This document shows, piece after piece, positions 1-5,897 of a DNA stretch of 12,530 bases. A model generated the notes under the pieces. It was not told the DNA's origin. It saw only the letters and a list, made by a program, of their open reading frames with translations, and ran no database searches. Numbering within the stretch: the first letter of the stretch is position 1; the number at the start of each line of letters is the position of its first letter. The DNA comes from JBFELU01 sp041572755 (GTDB taxonomy: Bacteria; Actinomycetota; Acidimicrobiia; Spongiisociales; UBA11373): contig JBFFRY010000046.1 of the NCBI GenBank assembly GCA_041572755.1, positions 1 to 12,530 on the forward strand, in the 5' to 3' direction. The position numbers were made by a program, and so were the translations under genes.

Positions 1-171
1 ACGCCGGCGCAGCTGGCTGATGCTGCTCGTTGGACGGCCGTTGCTCGGGCGAGTGGCGTGATTTTGACGCCGGCGCAGCTGGCTGATGCTGCTCGTTGGA
101 CGGCGATTGCTCGGGCGAGTGGCGTGATTTTGACGCCGGCGCAGCTGGCTGACGCTGCTCGTTGGACGGCC
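1..171 (+). repeat. 66-bp in-frame tandem repeat, 2.6 copies
   Basis: Copies start at 1, 67 and 133, exactly 66 bp (22 codons) apart. Copies 1 and 2 differ only at the codon pair gccgtt/gcgatt. Copy 3 matches through 171 apart from one silent gat/gac change, and then diverges. Such near-identity at synonymous positions indicates recent expansion or gene conversion. The array probably extends upstream of the window. Confidence 0.9.
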
Positions 172-207
172 ATCGTTGACGCCTACCTGTCCACCGGGAA
201 CGAGTGA
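1..207 (+). CDS. C-terminal end of a 22-residue tandem-repeat protein (5' end outside window)
   Basis: The frame is open from base 1 and stops with TGA at 205-207, giving the last 68 residues. It reads as two full units and most of a third of a 22-residue repeat that begins TPAQLADAARWTA and continues with ARASGVIL. The third unit diverges after WTAI into a unique tail, VDAYLSTGNE. Each unit is Ala-rich with one Trp and an LxxAARW pattern, which suggests amphipathic helices. Bases and residues repeat with the same period, so this is coding sequence that expanded in tandem. I do not recognise the family, and no signal peptide or catalytic motif is visible in this part. The next gene starts 100 bp downstream on the same strand. 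The length of the array upstream cannot be seen. Confidence 0.75.
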   Translation, partial: TPAQLADAARWTAVARASGVILTPAQLADAARWTAIARASGVILTPAQLADAARWTAIVDAYLSTGNE

Positions 208-264
208 GTCAGGAGGGAAGACCGGACCCGGGGCTCGCCCTCCCACGGCGGGCCCCGATCCGCG

Positions 265-290
265 AAGGGACCTTCGGCCCTTGGGCCGAG
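265..290 (+). promoter_or_regulatory. Hairpin / DosR-like inverted motif upstream of the large regulator
   Basis: Bases 265-282 read AAGGGACCTTCGGCCCTT, an imperfect inverted repeat with GGGAC...CCC half-sites that resembles the DosR/DevR-type box of actinobacteria. It overlaps a stronger RNA hairpin: TCGGCCC (274-280) and GGGCCGA (283-289) pair perfectly around two bases. The structure ends 5 bases before the ribosome binding site AAGGAG (295-300), so it could act on DNA or on translation. The sequence alone does not show which. Confidence 0.3.
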
Positions 291-307
291 AGGCAAGGAG
301 ACTGACG

Positions 308-3300
308 ATGAGGTTGGACGGCGGCGGAATCATGGTGGAGTGGCGACTACTCGGACCACTCGAGGTCCTCATTGATGGGAATGAGGTACCGCTCGGTGCT
401 CCGAAGCAGCGCGCCCTGTTGATCACCCTGCTGCTGCACCCCAACCAGGTCGTGTCGGTCGATCGGATCATCGACGACGTCTGGGGTGAACGGGCGCCTC
501 GGACGGCACAGCACTCGGTCCAGTTGTATGTGTCCGAACTGCGCAAGGCGCTCGGGGACGATCGGGGGACACGGATCGTCACCAGGTCTCCGGGCTACGA
601 GTTGAAGGTGGATCCGGAAGCCATCGACAGCGTCCGTTTCGAACGGCTGGTGGACGCGGGAGTCGATGTGCTTGTGGCCGATCCGGTCGCTGCCGTGTCT
701 CTGCTGGAGGAGGCCCTGGAGTTGTGGCGGGGTCCGGCGCTGGTGGACGTGGCCTATGAGGATTTTGCCCAGTCGGAGATCCGCCGACTCGATGAGCTTC
801 GTCTCGACGCCGAGGACGCACTCGACGAGTCTCGATTGTGGATGGGCGGGTCAGGATCGCTGGTCGCTCGGCTCCGCCGAAGGGCGGAAGATCACCCGTT
901 GCGGGAGCGGACTCGAGGTCTCTACATGCAGGCCTTGGCCGGCCATGGCCGCCAGGCCGACGCGCTGCGCACCTTCCAGGATCTGAGGCGGCGCCTCGGT
1001 GAGGAACTGGGGATCGACCCCTCACCAGAGCTGTGCCGTCTCGAGGAACGCATCCTCCTGCAGGACCCCATGCTCGCCCCAGCAAGCGATACTCGTGCGG
1101 TCTCGACGCGCAACCCCTACAAGGGGCTCCGCCCCTTCCTCGAGGCGGATGCTGCCGACTTCTACGGCCGTGCTCAACTCACGGCGCGACTCGCCTCAGC
1201 ACTCGAGGATGCACGCTTCGTGACCGCCATCGGTCCGAGCGGATCGGGGAAGTCCAGTGTCCTGCGGGCGGGCCTGATCCCCGAACTTCGCAACAACGAC
1301 GCGCTCGTGCCCGTCGTCATGGTTCCCGGTGAGCATCCGTTTGCCGCCCTCCGGGTCGCGCTCGACTTCGAAGGTCAGTCCGACCGGGTGGACGGTGCCC
1401 CCGATGATCTGTGGCTGGTGCGCGCTGCCGATCGCGTGCTCAACGACGACGAGACACTCGTGGTGCTGATCGATCAGTTCGAGGAGCTCTACACCCTCTC
1501 CGACGAAGAGGAGAGCAGGAGCTTCATTGCCTCCCTTTCCCGAGCAGCGCTCGAGGAGGGCTGCCGCGTTCGAATTGTGGCCGCCATGCGAGCCGACTAC
1601 TACGACCGCCCGCTTCGCGACCCCGACTTCGGGACGCTGTTCACATCACGTGTCGTCCACGTCACACCGATGACGATGGACGAGCTCGAATCGGCCGCCA
1701 CGGAGCCGGCAACGAGGGCCGGCCTGACGATCGAGCCTGCCCTGCTCAGCGGGATCATCGCCGACTCCGCAGGCCAGCCCGGCGGCCTTCCCCTATTCCA
1801 ATTCACGCTCACCGAGCTGGCCGATCGCACCGAAGGCGCAATCCTCACCGCCGAGACGTATCGCAACATCGGCGGGCTGAAGGGCGGGCTGATCGGCAGA
1901 GCCGAGGAGGCCATGAGCGAGCTCACCAAGCCCGAACGTGATGCCGCCCGTCAACTGGCCCTACGTCTCGTCACGCTCGGGGATCAGAGCATCGGCAACC
2001 GGCGTCGCGTGGAAGCCGTCGAGTTGACGACGCTCGACGTTGATGCGGTGGCGCTCAGGTCGGCCCTGGAGCGGCTGGGCAGGCACCGGCTGGTCACCTT
2101 CGATCACGATCCGGTGACCGGGAATCCCACCGTCGAATTCGCCCACGACGCACTGCTCGAGACCTGGGACCGGTTGCAGGGTTGGATCGAAGAGAGCCGG
2201 GAGGATCTTCGCAGGCGGGCCTCGCTGTCGGTGGCGATCGTTGAGTGGATCGATGCCGGGCGCGACCCAGACTTCCTCCCCGCCGGCGCACAGCTCGAGA
2301 CGTACGAGGCATGGCGGGAGACCTCTTCTCTGCGGCTCACCACGCGCGAGCGGGACTTCCTCGACGCCGCCGAGCGTCGCGCCTCAGAGGCTCGGGAGGC
2401 AGAGAGGCGACGCCTCGAGTCGGAACGCCGCTTGCATCGGCGGGCTCGCCTGAGACTGTGGGCTCTGGTCGCAGTGTCGGCGGTGCTGGTGGGGGCCGCG
2501 GTGACGGCGTTCGTGGCCACCCGGCTGCGGGGGCCGGAGGTCGCCCTGGTGTTCCAAGGGCGAGGAGACGAGTCGATCGGAGATCTGCTGGCGCAGGGCT
2601 GGGATCGAGCCGGCCGTGACCTGACCTTCCGAGGGATCGAGATCAGCTCCCCGATCAGCCCCGCCGAGGAACTCGCCACCCTGGCCGACTCTGGGTACGA
2701 ACTGGTCATAGGGGCGAGCATGTTCCTGACCGAGGCGATCGTCGAGGTCGCTTCCGAGCACCAGGAGACGGATTTTGTCGTGATCGATCAGGAGATCGAC
2801 TTGCCCAACGTCACCTCGTTCGTGTTTGCCCACTCCGAGGGATCGTTTCTGGCCGGTGCAGCCGCCGCTCTGGCGTCGCGCACCGGCGTGGTGGGATTCG
2901 TGGGCGGCCTGCCCCTGCCGATCATCGAGGAGTTCCGCGCCGGCTTTGAGGCCGGTGCGCGCTTTGTCGACCCCACCGTCGTTGTGTTGGCCATCTATCT
3001 CACCTTGGACTTCGACACCCATACGGCCTTCATGAGGCCCGACCTCGGGTTCACCGCCGGCGCCATGCTCTACGAAGAGGGCGCCGACGTGGTGTTCCAT
3101 GCCGCCGCCGTCTCCGGGTGGGGCGTCGTCGATGCGGCCGGGGCGGGATCGACCGGGCCCGACGATCATCTGTGGGTTATCGGGGTCGATAGCGACCAGT
3201 ACGTGCAGGCTGCGCCCGAGCAGCGGCCCTTCATTCTCACTTCGATGGTCAAGCAGTTCGACGTTGCCGTCGAGCGGGCTCTTCACGAGTTCATCGGGGG

Positions 3301-3832
3301 GAGCCTGGGGGGCGGCACCAGGGTTCTCGGGTTTGGCGTAGGGGGAGTACGTCTGGCGACGACCGGGGACCACCTCGCTCCTTACACCGACGAGTTGGCC
3401 AGGATCGAGGCTCTCATCGTGGCCGAGGACATCGAGATTCCCCGCGTTCCCACGGGTCCCCTCATCCCCATGCCCCAGGCCGACTCCAACGTCACGCTGC
3501 GCATCACCTACGGGCCTGAAGCCTGCACCTATGAAGGTCCTGATTCCCTGTCGGTGGGCGACGTGGCCGAGATCGGTCTCGTCAACAACAGCGGCGAAAG
3601 GGCCTTCCTCGGCCTGATACCGCTTGCCAGGGAGGTCACCCTGGAAGAGGCCGGGACACCCACCGAGACCGGCGAACCGCCCGACTTCCTGCTCATCTTC
3701 GAGTCGGTTGGCGAGCAGTTGGATCCGGGAATCGAATCCTCCGTCGTCACGCCGCCGTTCATCGAGCGGAGCTACCTCGTCGTCTGCACGGGTGCGGTGC
3801 CGCATCCTGCTGCCATCATCGCCGTCGGCTGA
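308..3832 (+). CDS. Transmembrane BTAD-STAND ATPase regulator with extracellular BMP-type ligand-binding domain
   Basis: The 1174-residue protein starts at ATG 308, seven bases after AAGGAG; ATG 332 lacks such a site, and the open frame reaches 176. Domains in order: OmpR-like winged helix (about 12-100); BTAD helical repeats (about 107-255) as in SARP activators; a STAND NTPase (nSTAND1-like) opening with NPYKGLRPF (269-277), Walker A GPSGSGKSS (309-317) and Walker B VVLIDQFEEL (385-394); a basic, Glu/Arg-rich helix (about 681-714); one membrane helix (717-738); a BMP/PnrA-type substrate-binding domain (about 745-1050) with GSFLAG, VGFVGG and VIGVDSDQ (957-964); and a tail with Cys1073 and Cys1160. 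Inferred topology puts the DNA-binding N-terminus inside and the ligand domain outside. Relatives usually carry WD40 repeats after the membrane helix. PnrA-type domains bind nucleosides; the ligand here is unknown. No transporter genes adjoin it. Confidence 0.9.
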   Translation: MRLDGGGIMVEWRLLGPLEVLIDGNEVPLGAPKQRALLITLLLHPNQVVSVDRIIDDVWGERAPRTAQHSVQLYVSELRKALGDDRGTRIVTRSPGYELKVDPEAIDSVRFERLVDAGVDVLVADPVAAVSLLEEALELWRGPALVDVAYEDFAQSEIRRLDELRLDAEDALDESRLWMGGSGSLVARLRRRAEDHPLRERTRGLYMQALAGHGRQADALRTFQDLRRRLGEELGIDPSPELCRLEERILLQDPMLAPASDTRAVSTRNPYKGLRPFLEADAADFYGRAQLTARLASALEDARFVTAIGPSGSGKSSVLRAGLIPELRNNDALVPVVMVPGEHPFAALRVALDFEGQSDRVDGAPDDLWLVRAADRVLNDDETLVVLIDQFEELYTLSDEEESRSFIASLSRAALEEGCRVRIVAAMRADYYDRPLRDPDFGTLFTSRVVHVTPMTMDELESAATEPATRAGLTIEPALLSGIIADSAGQPGGLPLFQFTLTELADRTEGAILTAETYRNIGGLKGGLIGRAEEAMSELTKPERDAARQLALRLVTLGDQSIGNRRRVEAVELTTLDVDAVALRSALERLGRHRLVTFDHDPVTGNPTVEFAHDALLETWDRLQGWIEESREDLRRRASLSVAIVEWIDAGRDPDFLPAGAQLETYEAWRETSSLRLTTRERDFLDAAERRASEAREAERRRLESERRLHRRARLRLWALVAVSAVLVGAAVTAFVATRLRGPEVALVFQGRGDESIGDLLAQGWDRAGRDLTFRGIEISSPISPAEELATLADSGYELVIGASMFLTEAIVEVASEHQETDFVVIDQEIDLPNVTSFVFAHSEGSFLAGAAAALASRTGVVGFVGGLPLPIIEEFRAGFEAGARFVDPTVVVLAIYLTLDFDTHTAFMRPDLGFTAGAMLYEEGADVVFHAAAVSGWGVVDAAGAGSTGPDDHLWVIGVDSDQYVQAAPEQRPFILTSMVKQFDVAVERALHEFIGGSLGGGTRVLGFGVGGVRLATTGDHLAPYTDELARIEALIVAEDIEIPRVPTGPLIPMPQADSNVTLRITYGPEACTYEGPDSLSVGDVAEIGLVNNSGERAFLGLIPLAREVTLEEAGTPTETGEPPDFLLIFESVGEQLDPGIESSVVTPPFIERSYLVVCTGAVPHPAAIIAVG

Positions 3833-3840
3833 TCTCGGGA

Positions 3841-4134
3841 TTGCCGGGGGAGGACCCCTGCCCCCACGTGCGGTGGGGCGGATGTTCTGTTGACTCGAAA
3901 CGTGGCCGGATCGTCTTCGGCCGGCACTTCGTCAACGACCCGGCCTGGTGGGTCAAGAAGTGGGTGCGGCGCGAGCGGCTGGCCGAGTTGATCCGGGAGC
4001 TCAGGGACGAGGAGCGTCGCACCCTTTGCGAGGTGCGGATCGGCGGAAAGGGAGCCGAGGGCCGTTTGGCCGAGGTGCGGGCGGAGATCGATCGACTCAA
4101 CGAGTTGCGATCCTGCGGCGGCCGCCTCCGACCG
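3841..4134 (+). pseudogene. Orphan coding-like stretch, probably a degenerate gene
   Basis: The frame starting at TTG 3841 (GTG 3868 is an alternative) has GC-rich third positions and a protein-like sequence up to about 4115: a basic WWVKKWVRRERLAEL segment, then a charged helix with Glu/Arg/Leu spacing typical of a coiled coil (RLAEVRAEIDRLNEL). It has no stop of its own here. The frame stays open to 4680 only by running antisense through the UPF0316 gene, where its sequence becomes His/Asp-rich and unnatural. The likely readings are a small gene that lost its 3' end, or a short real gene with a frameshift near 4110. No convincing ribosome binding site is placed for either start. I do not recognise a family. 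This entry covers the otherwise gene-free gap between the regulator and the UPF0316 gene. Confidence 0.3.
3862..3878 (+). terminator. Weak hairpin after the regulator gene
   Basis: CCCCAC (3862-3867) pairs with GTGGGG (3873-3878) around a five-base loop, 30 bases after the stop at 3832. It is followed only by a short T-containing stretch (gatgttctgtt), so it is at best a weak intrinsic terminator. Confidence 0.3.
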
Positions 4135-4662
4135 CTACTTGCGCATTCCGGCGGCCGACTGCCGGCGATGCAGATCGGTCAGCGTGGTGTGCTCGACGGT
4201 CACCATCGCCTCGGGGTTGACCATCCCGATGATCCGCATCACCTCGCGGATGCGCCGTCGCCGCACGACGAGGAAGGTGATCCGGACCTCACCCTGCATT
4301 CCTTCGGCGTTGATCACCGTGGCCCGGAATCCGTAGCCGCGCAAGGCGTGAGCGACCTGGGGGGTCTCGATCGGAGCGACGATGCGGACGATGGCGTTCC
4401 CGATGGCCATCCAGCGTTCCACCAGACCGCCGACGATCGTGCCGGTGGCGAACCCCCCGGCGAAGAACACGACGCGTATCGGGTCGTCCAGGTTGGCGAA
4501 GACCAGCGAGGCCGCGGTGACCCACATCAGCGACTCGAAGAAGCCGAGCAGGCCGGCCAACCAGACTCGGCCGCGCATCACCGTGACGATGCGGATGACG
4601 CCGAGGGAAACGTCGACGACACGGAGCATGAAGATAGCGAGGAGACCGAGTGCGAGTTCCAT
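4135..4662 (-). CDS. UPF0316 membrane protein (DUF5698 + DUF2179)
   Basis: This 175-residue protein has the usual length and layout of the UPF0316 family. Three predicted membrane helices fill residues 1-90, including the segment GRVWLAGLLGFFESLMWV that is typical of DUF5698. A soluble C-terminal DUF2179-type alpha/beta domain (about 100-165) contains ALRGYGFRATVINAEGM and a basic RRRRIREVMRII helix. The start is ATG at 4662 with an AAGG ribosome binding site eight bases upstream; the stop is TAG at 4135-4137. DUF2179 domains also occur in YitT-type membrane proteins, but no biochemical role is established for UPF0316. It lies 51 bp downstream of the tRNA-Phe gene on the same strand, separated from it by a hairpin, so it is probably transcribed independently. 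The family call is firm; the function is unknown. Confidence 0.9.
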   Translation of the reverse strand: MELALGLLAIFMLRVVDVSLGVIRIVTVMRGRVWLAGLLGFFESLMWVTAASLVFANLDDPIRVVFFAGGFATGTIVGGLVERWMAIGNAIVRIVAPIETPQVAHALRGYGFRATVINAEGMQGEVRITFLVVRRRRIREVMRIIGMVNPEAMVTVEHTTLTDLHRRQSAAGMRK

Positions 4663-4692
4663 CTGACCTTCGACGTGTGAGGAGGCGTATGG

Positions 4693-4712
4693 GATCCGTG
4701 GACTCTCGGATC
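4693..4712 (-). terminator. Hairpin between tRNA-Phe and the UPF0316 gene
   Basis: GATCCG (4693-4698) and CGGATC (4707-4712) form a perfect six-base stem with an eight-base loop, two bases beyond the 3' end of tRNA-Phe on the - strand. There is no T tract, so termination is inferred only from position. It may instead be a processing signal. Confidence 0.35.
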
Positions 4713-4713
4713 G

Positions 4714-4786
4714 TGGTCAGGGGCAGGATCGAACTGCCGACCTCCGGTTTTTCAGACCGGCGCTCTTCCAACTGAGCTACCTGACC
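4714..4786 (-). tRNA. tRNA-Phe (anticodon GAA)
   Basis: A 73-base cloverleaf read on the - strand. Acceptor GGTCAGG pairs with CCTGACC, discriminator A. The D stem is GCTC/GAGC, the anticodon stem CCGGT/ACCGG with loop CTGAAAA (anticodon GAA), and the T stem GGCAG/CTGCC with loop TTCGATC. No 3' CCA is encoded. It is the third and last gene of a Glu-Asp-Phe cluster. Confidence 0.97.
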
Positions 4787-4808
4787 GGAAGGACCCGGGC
4801 GGGTCCTT

Positions 4809-4886
4809 TGGCGGGGACGACGGGATTTGAACCCGCGACCTCCGGCTTGACAGGCCGGCGTGAACTCCAGGCTTCACCACGCCCCC
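4809..4886 (-). tRNA. tRNA-Asp (anticodon GTC), CCA encoded
   Basis: On the - strand the acceptor GGGGGCG pairs with CGTCCCC (one G-T wobble). The D stem is GTGA/TCAC, the anticodon stem CCGGC/GCCGG with loop CTGTCAA (anticodon GTC), the T loop TTCAAAT, and discriminator G as expected for Asp. A CCA tail is encoded at 4809-4811; without it the gene is 4812-4886 (75 bases). Only one base separates it from tRNA-Glu. Confidence 0.96.
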
Positions 4887-4887
4887 G

Positions 4888-4960
4888 TGCCCCCAACGGG
4901 ATTCGAACCCGTGTTACCGGCTTGAAAGGCCGGCGTCCTAGACCGCTGGACGATGGGGGC
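4888..4960 (-). tRNA. tRNA-Glu (anticodon TTC)
   Basis: A 73-base cloverleaf on the - strand. Acceptor GCCCCCA pairs with TGGGGGC, discriminator A. The anticodon stem is CCGGC/GCCGG with loop CTTTCAA (anticodon TTC), and the T stem ACGGG/CCCGT with loop TTCGAAT. CCA is not encoded. It is the first gene of the cluster, and its 3' end is one base from tRNA-Asp, so the transcript must be cut there. Confidence 0.97.
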
Positions 4961-4972
4961 GTGAGCCCCACG

Positions 4973-5024
4973 AGGATAGTGACCCGCGCCGTCCAGTCGA
5001 TCCGTGAGAGCGGCCGTGATTATA
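4973..5024 (-). promoter_or_regulatory. Possible promoter(s) of the Glu-Asp-Phe tRNA cluster
   Basis: On the - strand TCGACT (4995-5000) and TATCCT (4973-4978) are 16 bases apart and would start transcription about five bases before tRNA-Glu. A perfect TATAAT lies further upstream (5019-5024) but has no recognisable -35 element at 17 bases. Either could drive the cluster. The region also follows the PfkB gene closely, so read-through is possible. Confidence 0.35.
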
Positions 5025-5063
5025 GGCTGCGCCGCCACCACCGGCTCCGATGGGGCCGGCGAC

Positions 5064-5897
5064 TCAGCGAACCGGCAAGCCGCCCCGATGTCGAACCGTT
5101 GCTTCGGCGAGTTCCCGGGCCTGCTCCAGCGCGACCCGGGGGTCGCCCCCGGCCATCAGTCCGTCGATGAGTCCGGCGCAGAACGCATCGCCGGCGCCGA
5201 CCGTGTCGACGACCCGCTGCCGGGTCCCGCTGGTTGCCCAGACTCGCCCGTCCCGGTGGGTCAGGTCGGCCCCGTCGGGGCCGCGGGTGACACAGACCCA
5301 TTGCGGGCCGAGGGAGTGGAGCCCCTCACGTTCGACCCCCAGCATCGCCGTGATCGCAGCCAGCTCCTCCTCGTTGACCTTGAGGAGGTCCGCCCGTTCG
5401 ACGATGAGCCGGATCGCGGCATCGTCGAAGTCGGGGGGACGGAGGTTGGCGTCGGCGACGATGAAGGAACCGGCATCGAGCAGCCGGGAAAGCGCAGTAC
5501 GGGACCTCGGATCGCGGCACGGCAGTGTGCCGAAGACGGTGACATCGTGCTTCGGGATGGGGTCGGGTCCCGCGATGGCATCCCACGCTGCCGGGCGGTG
5601 GACGGTGAAGTCGTGGCCCTGGTCGGTCAGCTCGATGGTGGAGCGGCCGGTGGGGAGTTGCCCGTCGACCTCTACGAAGGAGGGGTCCACGTCGTGTTCC
5701 CGCAGGACCTCGATGATGTGGCGCCCGTCGGGGTCGTCACCGACTCTCGTGATGAGCGAAGCCGACCATCCGAGCGTTGCCAGGTGGGCGGCGATGTGGA
5801 GGGGAGCCCCGGCGACGACGCGTTGACCGGGAAACTCGTCGATGAGGGCCTCACCGAACGTCAACACTCGCCGCCGGTTCCCGGGCACTCGGCTCAC
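5064..5897 (-). CDS. PfkB-family sugar kinase (fructokinase-like)
   Basis: This 277-residue protein is slightly short for a PfkB/ribokinase-family enzyme, which transfers phosphate from ATP to a sugar or nucleoside in the cytoplasm. Visible motifs are the N-terminal LTFGEALID (12-20), the substrate-side GAPLHIAAHLATLGW (30-44; similar to the GGAPANVA segment of fructokinases), DANLRPPDF (149-157), LLKVNEEEL (171-179), and the family signature DTVGAGDAF (231-239) with catalytic Asp237. The start is GTG 5897, overlapping the TGA of the SpoIID-like gene as GTGA, which suggests translational coupling. The substrate is not certain: fructose is favoured by the GAP and NLRP segments, but a related hexose or nucleoside is possible. 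It is odd to find a cytoplasmic sugar kinase coupled to a secreted cell-wall protein; the sugar might come from wall material, but that is speculation. Confidence 0.92.
   Translation of the reverse strand: MSRVPGNRRRVLTFGEALIDEFPGQRVVAGAPLHIAAHLATLGWSASLITRVGDDPDGRHIIEVLREHDVDPSFVEVDGQLPTGRSTIELTDQGHDFTVHRPAAWDAIAGPDPIPKHDVTVFGTLPCRDPRSRTALSRLLDAGSFIVADANLRPPDFDDAAIRLIVERADLLKVNEEELAAITAMLGVEREGLHSLGPQWVCVTRGPDGADLTHRDGRVWATSGTRQRVVDTVGAGDAFCAGLIDGLMAGGDPRVALEQARELAEATVRHRGGLPVR

Noticed and set aside
1..171. CRISPR-like or regulatory tandem repeats
   Set aside because: The 66-bp units are contiguous without spacers and keep one open frame to a stop codon, so they are coding repeats.
2384..3805. 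473-codon open frame opposite the regulator gene
   Set aside because: His/Arg/Gly/Asp-rich composition and opposite-strand codon bias mark it as a shadow of the receptor gene.
4808..5170. Open frame over the tRNA-Asp/Glu genes reading TTGFEPATSGLTG
   Set aside because: This is translated antisense tRNA sequence, a well-known false protein; the cloverleafs explain the bases fully.
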